From: Gillisia sp. CAL575
Lineage (GTDB): Bacteria; Bacteroidota; Bacteroidia; Flavobacteriales; Flavobacteriaceae
NCBI RefSeq assembly: GCF_000403785.1
Contig: NZ_APHJ01000037.1
Location: forward strand, 1 to 64,000
Length of the DNA stretch: 64,000 bases
Direction of reading: 5' to 3'
Part shown: positions 34,327-43,310 of the stretch, piece by piece
How the letters are laid out: every line of letters begins with the position of its first letter
How positions within the stretch are numbered: the stretch's first letter is position 1
The notes under the pieces: model-generated
What the model was told of the DNA's origin: nothing
Database searches by the model: none
What the model saw: only the letters and a program-made list of their open reading frames with translations
Made by a program: the position numbers and the translations under genes

Positions 34327-35241
34327 TTAATTATTAAAACTGAATAAGCTCCGATATTGATTTGGAGTGATTTTCTCCAATCTTTTAAATTGCCTGTTGA
34401 AATAGCTTATATTATTAAAGCCAGACTTAAAGGCTATTTCGGCAAATTTCCATTTTGTATCACGAATTAATCTTTTAGCGAATTTTATTCGTTCTGCATT
34501 TAAATAATCTATTGGAGATTCTCCTAAAGTATTCTTGAAGGTTCTATAGAAATTGGATGTACTCATACATGCTTTATCTGCCAATTTATCTACAGAAATA
34601 TTTTCTGTAAGATGTTCTCTCATATATTTCACAATGAATGCAATCCTGTTATTATCGAACAAAGTTGAATTATCTATAAGCATCAGTTTAGCCTTCGTTT
34701 GGAGTAATCGTATAATTAACTCCTTAACCATTAAATCTACCAATACATCTTTTGCTTTATTACCACTTAAAAAGGTTTGAAAGATCCTGTCCAATACAAA
34801 TTGAATTTGTTCATTATTATTTAAATGAATAGAACTAGTATCGAAATTGTGGGCGTCGTTTTCGAATTCTATTCGGGAATTATCATTAAATAAAGCAACT
34901 GTCTCTTTTATCTTATCTGGATCGATTCCTAGAGCTAAGCATTGAGTTGGTTTTTCAATTGTAGCTAAAGGGAAATCTATGATCATCTTTTCATTGGCGG
35001 GAAGTACAACAGACTCTCCTGGGGAAAATTCAAAAGAATCTCTATTCTTAAGATGCATCACTTTTTTACCAGTGAGCATACTGGCAATAATGGGAAAATC
35101 AAATTGCAAGTCTACTTTTTCAGCAGCTTGTTGAGTTTCAAAAACGTTAAGCTCAGCATGATCTGCACTATAAATAGTTCTATTTTCTATAAAAGTATTT
35201 AGCTTTCTAGAACTCTTGTATTTTAACAAATTTGTATTCAA
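34327..35241 (-). CDS. AraC-family regulator, divergent from aldehyde dehydrogenase
   Basis: 304 aa. The N-terminal sensing domain matches AraC-type proteins found beside ALDH genes (LQFDFPIIASMLTGKKVMHL, FSPGESVVLPANEKMIIDFP). The C-terminal double HTH (VDKLADKACMSTSNFYRTFK, WKFAEIAFKSGFNNISYFNR, QFKRLEKITPNQYR) is clear. Its position, divergent from the ALDH-DUF779 pair across 114 bp, makes it the likely activator of that operon by aldehyde or alcohol (inference). Confidence 0.88.
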   Translation of the reverse strand: MNTNLLKYKSSRKLNTFIENRTIYSADHAELNVFETQQAAEKVDLQFDFPIIASMLTGKKVMHLKNRDSFEFSPGESVVLPANEKMIIDFPLATIEKPTQCLALGIDPDKIKETVALFNDNSRIEFENDAHNFDTSSIHLNNNEQIQFVLDRIFQTFLSGNKAKDVLVDLMVKELIIRLLQTKAKLMLIDNSTLFDNNRIAFIVKYMREHLTENISVDKLADKACMSTSNFYRTFKNTLGESPIDYLNAERIKFAKRLIRDTKWKFAEIAFKSGFNNISYFNRQFKRLEKITPNQYRSLFSFNN

Positions 35242-35355
35242 GACATTCGAAAATTAAGAAATTGATAGAAATGTAATAGTCTTAAGTAGAAAAGTTCAAT
35301 TTTTTACCAGTTTAAATATAGAAATTTATAATCATTAATTTTAATAAAAGACTAT

Positions 35356-36855
35356 ATGAATTATTCAAAACCAAAGTTTAAAGAGAAATATGGGAATTTT
35401 ATAAACGGGAAATTTGAAGCTCCAGATGATGGAGAATACTTCGATAATCATTCTCCTGTAGATAATAAATTACTAGCTAAATATCCTCGATCTAAAGAAA
35501 GTGATGTAAAGAGGGCTATTGAAGCAGCTAATAATGCTAAGGATGCTTGGGGAAAAACCTCTGTTGGTGAGAGATCGGCAATTTTAATGAAGATCGCAGA
35601 TGTTATTGAAGCAAATCTCAATGAATTTGCCCAGATGGAAACTGCAGACAATGGAAAGGCAATTCGTGAGACCGTAAATGCAGATGTTCCTTTAGCTATA
35701 GACCATTTTAGATATTTTGCGTCTGTAATTAGAGCTGAAGAAGGATCGGCTACAGAGCTTAATGAGAATACAGTTTCTTTAATAATTAGAGAGCCTTTGG
35801 GAGTTGTCGCTCAGATTATTCCTTGGAATTTCCCTCTTCTTATGCTTGCTTGGAAAGTGGCTCCGGCATTAGCATCTGGAAATTGTGTGGTTTTAAAACC
35901 TGCTGAACAAACTCCTGCCTCAGCAACCTTTCTAGCTGAAAAAATAAGTGATCTTTTACCTCCAGGCGTCTTTAATGTAATTCATGGATTTGGTCCAGAA
36001 GCAGGAAAACCTTTAGCTTCTAGTGGCAAGGTAGATAAAGTGGCTTTTACAGGAGAAACCACCACCGGGCAGTTAATAATGCAATATGCTTCAAAAAATT
36101 TAAATCCGGTTACAATGGAATTGGGAGGAAAATCTCCAAATGTCTTTTTTAGCAGCATCATGGATCATGACGATGATTTTCTGGATAAATGTATTGAAGG
36201 TGCCGTATTGTTTGCATTTAATCAAGGGGAAGTTTGTACCGCTCCTTCAAGATTATTAATTCAAGAAGATATCTACGATGCATTTATAGAACGAGTAATT
36301 GCCAGAACTGAAGCTATAAAAATGGGTGATCCATTCGATATGAATACAATGATGGGAGCTCAGGCTTCCAATGATCAGCATGAAAAGATTTTATCCTATA
36401 TTGAAATAGGGAAAGAAGAAGGTGCAGAAGTACTTACAGGCGGAGCAGCTAAGAAATTAGATGGAGACCTTTCTAAGGGATTTTATATACAGCCAACTAT
36501 TTTAAAAGGACATAATAAAATGCGGGTTTTTCAGGAAGAGATTTTTGGGCCTGTAGTTGCAGTTTGTACCTTTAAAGATGAAGCTGAAGCTATAGAAATA
36601 GCCAATGATACTTTGTATGGTTTGGGAGCTGGAGTGTGGACAAGAGATGCGCATCAGCTTTATCAAATTCCTCGTGCTATTAAAGCCGGTAGAGTATGGG
36701 TGAATTGTTATCATGATTATCCAGCACATGCTCCGTTTGGAGGTTATAAAAAATCTGGTTTTGGTCGTGAAAATCACTTAATGATGCTAAATCACTACAG
36801 ACAAACCAAGAATATGCTTATTTCTTATGATAAAAAGAAACTAGGATTCTTTTAG
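35356..36855 (+). CDS. NAD-dependent aldehyde dehydrogenase (acetaldehyde type)
   Basis: 499 aa ALDH of the ExaC/AldA-like type. [38 protein letters not shown], the general base in [13 protein letters not shown] near residue 254 and the nucleophile in [15 protein letters not shown] near residue 296 are present; the C-terminus shows [16 protein letters not shown]. It oxidises aldehydes to acids with NAD+. DUF779 follows 11 bp later, in the arrangement seen in many bacteria. Confidence 0.94.
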   Translation: MNYSKPKFKEKYGNFINGKFEAPDDGEYFDNHSPVDNKLLAKYPRSKESDVKRAIEAANNAKDAWGKTSVGERSAILMKIADVIEANLNEFAQMETADNGKAIRETVNADVPLAIDHFRYFASVIRAEEGSATELNENTVSLIIREPLGVVAQIIPWNFPLLMLAWKVAPALASGNCVVLKPAEQTPASATFLAEKISDLLPPGVFNVIHGFGPEAGKPLASSGKVDKVAFTGETTTGQLIMQYASKNLNPVTMELGGKSPNVFFSSIMDHDDDFLDKCIEGAVLFAFNQGEVCTAPSRLLIQEDIYDAFIERVIARTEAIKMGDPFDMNTMMGAQASNDQHEKILSYIEIGKEEGAEVLTGGAAKKLDGDLSKGFYIQPTILKGHNKMRVFQEEIFGPVVAVCTFKDEAEAIEIANDTLYGLGAGVWTRDAHQLYQIPRAIKAGRVWVNCYHDYPAHAPFGGYKKSGFGRENHLMMLNHYRQTKNMLISYDKKKLGFF

Positions 36856-36866
36856 AAAGATAAATT

Positions 36867-37226
36867 ATGAAATTTAATCGGGTTGAAATTACAGAAGAGG
36901 CTGCAGAAATAGTAGAGAAACTGAAGCAGCAACATGGTGACCTCATCTTTCACCAAAGTGGTGGCTGCTGTGATGGCTCTTCTCCTATGTTATTGTCCAA
37001 GGAAGATTTTTATATAGATGATAATGATATTTGGTTAGGTGAAGTTACTGGAATTCCATTTTATATGAGCCATGATCAATTTGAGTATTGGAAGCACACT
37101 CATCTCACCGTGGATCTAACCTCTGGGAGAGGAGCCAGTTTTTCTTTAGAAATTCCTTTAGGCAAGCGATTTATCATTAGATCTCGGTTACTAAAAGAAG
37201 AAGAATTAACTTATCTCAATAAATAG
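36867..37226 (+). CDS. DUF779 protein, ALDH partner
   Basis: 119 aa. The signature FHQSGGCCDGSSPMLL near residue 30, with a vicinal Cys pair, is followed by FYMSHDQFEYWKHTHLTVDL and a C-terminal SLEIPLGKRFIIRSRLL. Function unknown. DUF779 genes recur next to aldehyde dehydrogenases, suggesting a role in ALDH activity or metal/thiol handling (inference). Confidence 0.85.
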   Translation: MKFNRVEITEEAAEIVEKLKQQHGDLIFHQSGGCCDGSSPMLLSKEDFYIDDNDIWLGEVTGIPFYMSHDQFEYWKHTHLTVDLTSGRGASFSLEIPLGKRFIIRSRLLKEEELTYLNK

Positions 37227-37235
37227 ATATTATAG

Positions 37236-37271
37236 AAAAGACCCTATCATGAAAGTTTTAGGGTCTTTTTT
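37236..37271. terminator. terminator between DUF779 and DUF6122 genes
   Basis: AAAAGACCCTA (37236-37246) pairs with TAGGGTCTTTT (37259-37269), followed by T residues on the plus strand. It can serve both convergent genes; the minus-strand gene stops at its right edge. Confidence 0.8.
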
Positions 37272-37657
37272 TAATTTCTGAAAAACAAAACCCATTTATA
37301 GATTTCTGAATTTACATAACAATCTTGGCATTTTGAAAACATCCATATGCAGTCGATAAAATCTGTAATCATATGGAAAAGCAGTCCGATGAAGATTAGT
37401 TTTAAAATTTTATTCTTTAGAAGGAAAACACCAAGAATATAGCCAACAATTGCAATTTCAGAATGTAGTGGATGATAGCCTATTCCACATCTATTTGGAT
37501 CAAAAAGTGGTGTGGCAAAAACATGATCAACATCCACAAGCATTGTAGCCATCAAAATCAGCCAGTTCCTTTTCCAATTTTTTTTATCGTACCAATAAGC
37601 AATAGCACCAATGGCGAGAAAATGAAGTGAATAATGAACAATAGTTTGCAATGACAA
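37271..37657 (-). CDS. DUF6122 small membrane protein
   Basis: 128 aa with about four hydrophobic segments. SLQTIVHYSLHFLAIGAIAY, VDVDHVFATPLFDPNRCGIG and YHPLHSEIAI give a conserved His/Asp pattern, like membrane-bound metal-dependent hydrolases of the YdjM type. Two C-terminal cysteines occur in FSKCQDCYV. Function unknown. It follows DUF202 by 17 bp. Confidence 0.75.
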   Translation of the reverse strand: MSLQTIVHYSLHFLAIGAIAYWYDKKNWKRNWLILMATMLVDVDHVFATPLFDPNRCGIGYHPLHSEIAIVGYILGVFLLKNKILKLIFIGLLFHMITDFIDCIWMFSKCQDCYVNSEIYKWVLFFRN

Positions 37658-37674
37658 TTAATTCCGAATTATAG

Positions 37675-38019
37675 TTAAAGATCGGGTTTGAACTCTTCTT
37701 TTTTAGATTTTTCTTCTACCTCTTCTGGTTGTAATAACATTCGAAGTTTTCTATTTAAATGAATATATCGGTAGATGCCTATAGATATAAATACTATACA
37801 TATGAAAAGTGACAAATAACCCAACCATTGCACGTGCTCATATTCTTTAATCTGCAAAATAGCTAATCCACCAATGAATAAGTAGAGTGAGGATCTTATA
37901 TAAGATAATAAAGTGCGTTCATTGGCTAGTTTAGTTCTCTCCAATGCAAGATGCTCCCGAATGAATTTCTCATCAATCATACGGGTTTTGAATGGATTAT
38001 ATAGTTTTACTCTTCTCAT
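37675..38019 (-). CDS. DUF202 (YidH-type) membrane protein
   Basis: 114 aa with two transmembrane helices and the DUF202 signature FIREHLALERTKLANERTLL followed by SYIRSSLYLFIGGLAIL. The C-terminal tail is charged. It may start at MIDEKF (residue 14) instead. It lies between DUF6122 and the large amidohydrolase on the same strand. Confidence 0.82.
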   Translation of the reverse strand: MRRVKLYNPFKTRMIDEKFIREHLALERTKLANERTLLSYIRSSLYLFIGGLAILQIKEYEHVQWLGYLSLFICIVFISIGIYRYIHLNRKLRMLLQPEEVEEKSKKEEFKPDL

Positions 38020-38036
38020 TTATAAAAATAAAAGTT

Positions 38037-41000
38037 TTAGTTGTGAGTAGATTGACAAGTACATCCAGGAGCAGTAAAACTTTGGCTGCTTTCATGCCAT
38101 GGAAATGCTTGATTGTAATTATTGTTTTCCCAATAAAAATTACCTCTTTCTTTCGGGTTATTTCCAACTTCATTCATGGTGGCAGAATCGAATAAACGTC
38201 CGTTAACCATAGTGAATTCAACTGTATTTGAGTTATGAATATCTTCCAATGGATTTTTATCAAGAACAATAATATCAGCCAATTTTCCAACTTTTAGTGA
38301 CCCTATTTCACTTCCCATTCCCAGGTATTCGGCTCCATTAATTGTTGCCGCTCTTAAAGCTTCCATATTGTTCATTCCACCCATTTGTAATAACCACAAT
38401 TCCCAATGTGCTCCAAGGCCTTGAAGTTGTCCGTGTGCTCCAAGATTCACCTTTACACCTTTGTCGCTCAAGGCTTTTGCAGTTTCAGAAACCAGGATTG
38501 GGCCATTGTCGTATTCTTCTTGAGGCAGCATCTCTCTTCGTCTAGATCTGGAATCTACAATGAATCTAGGAATAAAGGTCAATAACTTTTCATTTTCCCA
38601 AACATTAGACTTCTCATACCAATAAAACTCTCCATTTATTCCTCCGTAATTTACAATTAGAGTAGGAGTATAGCCTGTGTTGCTATTTCCCCAAAGAGTG
38701 AGCACATCTTTATAAACCGGTGCTACGGGAATATTATGTTCAATCCCTGTATGACCATCTATAATCATACTCATATTATGGAAAAAGGTACTTCCTCCTT
38801 CAGGAACCACATTAAGATCTAATTCTTTAGCAGCTTGCATCACTTGTTGGCGTTGCTCTCTTCTCGGCTGATTGTAACTTTTAATAGAATTTGCACCAAA
38901 GGCCTTTGTTCTTCTAAGAGCAGATCTTGCATCTTCTAGACTATTGATATCGGCTTTAAAATCGCCATCTGCTCCATATATAATGATCCCTGTAGAAAAC
39001 AATCTTGGTCCTACCATTTCTCCACTTTTAATCATTTCTGCCATTCCAAATACCGTTTCACTTAAGGCAGATGGATCATGGGCAGTGGTAACTCCAAAGG
39101 CAAGATTTGCATAAAGCGGCCAATGTTTCTTTGGGCTAATTCCATATCTAAAAGCTCCAATATGTGCATGGGCATCTACAATTCCAGGCATTATAGTTTT
39201 GCCGGTTAGATCGTAAGTTTTCGCATTTTTAGGAACTTCAATATCACTAGCATTTCCAAGTGCGACAATTTTATTTTCGTTTACTACAATAGTTCCATTT
39301 TCAATAACACTATCACCTTCCATGGTAATGATACGCACATTGGTAAAGGCAATTTGCCCTTTTGGAACCGCTGTTTTTGCTTGCAATCCTATTTTTAAGC
39401 CAGTCTCTGTTATTGCAGAAATAGAATCTGTTGAAGTTTCTAAAAACGTGAATTTCTGGTTAATTTCATTGGTGAAATATTCATCTCCTAAAGTCCAGTG
39501 AACTTTATCGCTGTTGTTAGACCAATGCAAATTGATCCCAGCATCTTTTGTGATCTGTGTTACAGGAAATGCTTTCGATTTTCCATCCAGTTCTATAGGC
39601 TTTCCTGTCATTACAAAAGGAGCCACATAGGCTTTATGCAAATTGGAAAATACGATCCATTTATTATCTGGACTTGGGATCAGCCTGTTTGCATATTTAG
39701 AATTGAAATGAACACGTTCATCTTCTCCATTTAAATCTATAGTTTTTAAACTTTTAGTAAGACTCCCAAATAAATAACCGCCAGTTTGAAAGATAATTCT
39801 GGAATCATCTTTATTGAAAACAGGAAAGTCTCCTTCTTTATTTATTTTTACTGAATTCTTTCCATCGGAATTCATCAAATAGATTCCGGGTTCTTTAGTA
39901 TAGGTTTCGCCTAGATCTGTGTTCCCAGACTCCTTAGTGTACACTAATTTATCTCCATTTTTAGAGAAAGAAGGGTTTCTATAGATTCCTTTTTCTGAAG
40001 TTAAGGCTACCGGGTTTCCTCCCGAAAGATTTACTTTTTTAATACTTCCTTTGTTTTGGTCGTCCCAGGTTACGTAGATAATAGTCTTTCCATCTGTAGA
40101 AAAAGAAGGATCAAATTCGAAATCTGTATCCTTAGTCAAGCGTTGAGGGTTACCGTTCGGAAGCTCTTTTTTCCAAAGAAATCCTAATCCATGGAATACT
40201 AGTGTTTTTCCATTAGGGGAAGTCACTGCATTTCTAATAGCCTTCGCGGTGAAATCCTCAGAAAAAACCTTCGGACTAGAATGATGTGCTTCAGCTATTT
40301 TAATAGTGGTTTCAGCATTGAAGGGAATTTCTTTTTCTTCAGAAGTTTCCACATTAATACGTTTTATTTTTCCTTCACTCCAGATCACCACTTCTTTATT
40401 GTTCGGCATCCAGCTAAAACCAGGATATACTCCAAAAATAGCCCAAGCCTCTTGCTGATCTTTACTTAGGTTATCATAAACAGGGCGTTCTTCGCCTGTT
40501 TTTAGATTATGCACATACAAAACAGTCTTGGTACGCACTCTTTTAATAAATGCCAATTTTGTACCATCTCGGGAAATCTGAGGTCGTGCAGCTCCACCGG
40601 AACCTCCTGTGATTACAACAGTTTCTCCTGTTTCAAGGTCATAACGTTTTATAACATAGATCTGTTTGTTTGGATCTTTATTATACTGAAAATTGCCTCC
40701 AGGATACATGTCTTCACTATAATACAAATAACGACCATCTGGGGAAGTGCTAGGTTCATTCACGTCCTGCTGATCATTCTTTCTCTCGGTTAATTGAAGC
40801 CCTGCAGATCCTGCAATATGATATTGCCACATTTCACCTGCTCCTAATGAACGTCCTGAGGTGAAGTGTTTTCTAGCAATTATAGAATTTCCGTCTGCCG
40901 TCCAAACTCCATTATTTAAAAGTCTAAACTCTTCCGTAGTAAGTTGTATGGCATTTTTCCCTTCAGAATCCATGATCCAAATATTATCTCCGCCTCCAGC

Positions 41001-41330
41001 ATCACTGGTAAATAAGATCTTAGATCCATCCGGGCTAAACCTAGGTTGTACTTCATAAGGCATTCCAGATCTTAATAGTTCAGCTTTTCCTCCTGTAATT
41101 GGCATACTAAAAATATCACCTAATAAATCGAATACTATCTTGTTACCATCTGGACTAACGTCTAAATTAATCCAAGTTCCTTCATCTGTATTCAAGGGAA
41201 CCTCATTGATCTCCCAATCTTTTGTGTAGGGGTTGGAAACGTCCCATTTATCTTTTTTGTCTTTTTCCTGAGAGTATGCGGTCGTGTAGAGAATTACCAA
41301 AGCTAGGGTAAGCAATATTCTTTGAAACAT
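38037..41330 (-). CDS. exported WD40-like beta-propeller plus amidohydrolase fusion
   Basis: 1097 aa. Signal peptide (MFQRILLTLALVILYTTAYS), then residues ~30-650 with repeated TolB/PD40 propeller blades (LDVSPDGNKIVFDLLG, PRFSPDGSKILFTSDAGGG, PSFSTDGKTIIYVTWDD, PSFSKNGDKLVYTKE). The amidohydrolase domain begins near residue 665 (TNVRIITMEGDSVIENGTI), with metal motif GIVDAHAHIGAFRYG near residue 718 and the closing LGMGSEIGSLKVGKLADIIV. Ends with GCTCQSTHN. Likely a periplasmic peptidase or cyclic-amide hydrolase; substrate unknown. Confidence 0.9.
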   Translation of the reverse strand: MFQRILLTLALVILYTTAYSQEKDKKDKWDVSNPYTKDWEINEVPLNTDEGTWINLDVSPDGNKIVFDLLGDIFSMPITGGKAELLRSGMPYEVQPRFSPDGSKILFTSDAGGGDNIWIMDSEGKNAIQLTTEEFRLLNNGVWTADGNSIIARKHFTSGRSLGAGEMWQYHIAGSAGLQLTERKNDQQDVNEPSTSPDGRYLYYSEDMYPGGNFQYNKDPNKQIYVIKRYDLETGETVVITGGSGGAARPQISRDGTKLAFIKRVRTKTVLYVHNLKTGEERPVYDNLSKDQQEAWAIFGVYPGFSWMPNNKEVVIWSEGKIKRINVETSEEKEIPFNAETTIKIAEAHHSSPKVFSEDFTAKAIRNAVTSPNGKTLVFHGLGFLWKKELPNGNPQRLTKDTDFEFDPSFSTDGKTIIYVTWDDQNKGSIKKVNLSGGNPVALTSEKGIYRNPSFSKNGDKLVYTKESGNTDLGETYTKEPGIYLMNSDGKNSVKINKEGDFPVFNKDDSRIIFQTGGYLFGSLTKSLKTIDLNGEDERVHFNSKYANRLIPSPDNKWIVFSNLHKAYVAPFVMTGKPIELDGKSKAFPVTQITKDAGINLHWSNNSDKVHWTLGDEYFTNEINQKFTFLETSTDSISAITETGLKIGLQAKTAVPKGQIAFTNVRIITMEGDSVIENGTIVVNENKIVALGNASDIEVPKNAKTYDLTGKTIMPGIVDAHAHIGAFRYGISPKKHWPLYANLAFGVTTAHDPSALSETVFGMAEMIKSGEMVGPRLFSTGIIIYGADGDFKADINSLEDARSALRRTKAFGANSIKSYNQPRREQRQQVMQAAKELDLNVVPEGGSTFFHNMSMIIDGHTGIEHNIPVAPVYKDVLTLWGNSNTGYTPTLIVNYGGINGEFYWYEKSNVWENEKLLTFIPRFIVDSRSRRREMLPQEEYDNGPILVSETAKALSDKGVKVNLGAHGQLQGLGAHWELWLLQMGGMNNMEALRAATINGAEYLGMGSEIGSLKVGKLADIIVLDKNPLEDIHNSNTVEFTMVNGRLFDSATMNEVGNNPKERGNFYWENNNYNQAFPWHESSQSFTAPGCTCQSTHN

Positions 41331-41401
41331 ATTTGTACTTTTAAAGGATAGCTAAAGATACTATTTCTTTTATTTTTACATAATCTTAATATCCATATCA
41401 T

Positions 41402-41917
41402 ATGAATGATAAAGACTTGCCAGAATATTGGCTTAGAGGGAAAATTGAAGGTTATCCAGTTCTTTTACAGCCTATTGTACATTCCTTGCTTCAATCTAAA
41501 CTGGAACTGAAGAAATATATGTTAGATTTTCCAGATTCTTTACTTTGGGAAAAGCCTGTATATAGAGCTTCGGTAGGATTTCATTTGCAACATTTAACGG
41601 GAGTTTTAGATAGATTATTCACTTATGTTGAAGCTGAAAATTTAACGGATGCTCAATTGACTTATCTGAAAAATGAAACTGTTCCTAACACTAAAATTTC
41701 TTCTGAAGACTTAATAGAGTTATTCAATAAAAAGATAGAGGAACAACTAGAGAAGTTAAAAACTATTCCTGTTGCCAATTTAACCGAATTTCGGGGTGTT
41801 GGTAGAAAGCAATTACCTTCTTCTGTAATCGGCTTGATGTTTCATGCTGCAGAACATACCCAAAGGCATATTGGTCAATTGTTAGTTACGGTAAGTGTAG
41901 TAAAGGCAGCTAGTTAA
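41402..41917 (+). CDS. DinB-superfamily (YfiT-like) protein
   Basis: 171 aa helical bundle of the DinB/YfiT superfamily. The metal-binding histidines appear as FHLQHLTGVLDRLFTY near residue 60 and HAAEHTQRHIGQLLVT near residue 150. These enzymes are often thiol transferases or metal hydrolases of unknown substrate; not related to DinB polymerase. Its end overlaps the convergent UspA gene by 4 bp. Confidence 0.85.
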   Translation: MNDKDLPEYWLRGKIEGYPVLLQPIVHSLLQSKLELKKYMLDFPDSLLWEKPVYRASVGFHLQHLTGVLDRLFTYVEAENLTDAQLTYLKNETVPNTKISSEDLIELFNKKIEEQLEKLKTIPVANLTEFRGVGRKQLPSSVIGLMFHAAEHTQRHIGQLLVTVSVVKAAS

Positions 41918-42366
41918 TCTTCATCTATGGGAATAGTAAGTAGTGGGATATTTCCGTTCTTTAATAGTTCCAAAGAAACACTTTCAGATAATAAATTATG
42001 CAGGAAGCTATGTTTGTGATTCCCTACAATTAAGAGATCTGCACGTAACTTTTTTGCTTCATTTAAGACCGTTTCTACTGTTGAGCCTTGTATAAGTAAA
42101 GCTGCGGATTCTATTTTTTTGTCCAAGAACATATTGGTGACTTCTTGTAGCTTTTTATGTTCATCTCTTAATTCGTCTGCCCTGAAATCTCTAATATATT
42201 GAGGTCCGGGTTCATACCCTACAAAATCTGGATCGGGATCTGCCACATGTACCACCCAAATTTTAGCATCAAATTGCAAAGCTAAAGCTTCAGCATATCC
42301 TAATAATTTACCTACGGCCTCATTAAAATCTACCGCTACCATTATATTTTTAAATACTGTATTCAT
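41914..42366 (-). CDS. universal stress protein (UspA family)
   Basis: 150 aa, single Usp domain. FKNIMVAVDFNEAVGKLLGY starts it, WVVHVADPDPDFVGYEPGP and ADLLIVGNHKHSFLHNLLSE mark the nucleotide-binding side, and NIPLLTIPIDED closes it. It sits 11 bp downstream of a hydroxyacid dehydrogenase gene in an apparent operon with acyl-CoA dehydrogenase. Confidence 0.88.
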   Translation of the reverse strand: MNTVFKNIMVAVDFNEAVGKLLGYAEALALQFDAKIWVVHVADPDPDFVGYEPGPQYIRDFRADELRDEHKKLQEVTNMFLDKKIESAALLIQGSTVETVLNEAKKLRADLLIVGNHKHSFLHNLLSESVSLELLKNGNIPLLTIPIDED

Positions 42367-42377
42367 AAACTGTAATT

Positions 42378-43298
42378 TTAATATTCCTTTTTTAAGTTGA
42401 CGATATTCCTTAAAGGTTTTCGTTCTTTAAGTCTTAGATAATTCTCCATTAGTTGATGTGCTACTTGTTTGGGGTTTGTAGTGCTAGCAATATGCGGAGA
42501 TATATGAACCTTGGGATGCTTCCAAAATGGATGTTCTTCTGGTAAAGGTTCTGTTCTAAATACATCTAGACTTGCTCCAGAAAGTTGTCCATTATCAAGC
42601 ATCTCTAAGAGATCATATTCAACAAGATGTTCTCCTCTAGCAACGTTTATAATGTATGCGCCTTTAGGTAATTTTTCAAACAATTCTTTATTTAGGATAC
42701 ATTCTGTTTCTGAAGTTAGCGGAAGCAGGCAAATTAAAATACTAGTGTTTTTCAGGAAATCATTTAAACCATTTTGTCCGTGATACGTGTTCACGCCTTC
42801 AATTTGCTTTTGAGATTTGGACCAGCCAGAAACTTCAAAGCCGTTTTTAGACAAGTTTATAGCGGCAGCTTTTCCAAGCACACCAAGTCCCATAACACCA
42901 ATTTTTTCTTCTTTTGCGGTACTGTAAGCCTTAGGATTCCAAATTTTTTCACCGTGGTGTATTGATATATTTCTAATCTTATCCAATACTAAGCCTAATA
43001 CGAAAGTGCTCATGTCCAAAGTAAGTTGCTCATCTATTATTCGAGTGATAAGAGCCTTTTTCGGAATTTCAGGATCGGAGATAATATGATCTACTCCCGC
43101 GCCAATAGAGGCAATTACCTTTAAATTTGAATACTTGTTGAATATTCCTTTTGGGTGTTTCCAAGTAACCGCATAAGTTATTTCTTCTGGATTGTGCTCT
43201 TCAGGATATACATACAACTTAACATTAGGCTGTTGTTCCTTTATTGCATCTACCCAAATTTTTGGATCTCTTCCAGGAAATATCAATAGAACTGACAT
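42378..43298 (-). CDS. glyoxylate/hydroxypyruvate reductase A-like dehydrogenase
   Basis: 306 aa, D-2-hydroxyacid dehydrogenase of the GhrA type. VIASIGAGVDHI near residue 62, GVMGLGVLGKAAAINLSKNG near residue 135 (Rossmann loop), AYIINVARGEHLVEYDLLE near residue 215 and PHIASTTNPKQVAHQLMEN (with the catalytic His) are present. It reduces glyoxylate or hydroxypyruvate with NAD(P)H. Same-strand neighbours on both sides are 11-12 bp away. Confidence 0.9.
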   Translation of the reverse strand: MSVLLIFPGRDPKIWVDAIKEQQPNVKLYVYPEEHNPEEITYAVTWKHPKGIFNKYSNLKVIASIGAGVDHIISDPEIPKKALITRIIDEQLTLDMSTFVLGLVLDKIRNISIHHGEKIWNPKAYSTAKEEKIGVMGLGVLGKAAAINLSKNGFEVSGWSKSQKQIEGVNTYHGQNGLNDFLKNTSILICLLPLTSETECILNKELFEKLPKGAYIINVARGEHLVEYDLLEMLDNGQLSGASLDVFRTEPLPEEHPFWKHPKVHISPHIASTTNPKQVAHQLMENYLRLKERKPLRNIVNLKKEY

Positions 43299-43310
43299 TT
43301 TTTAAATTTT

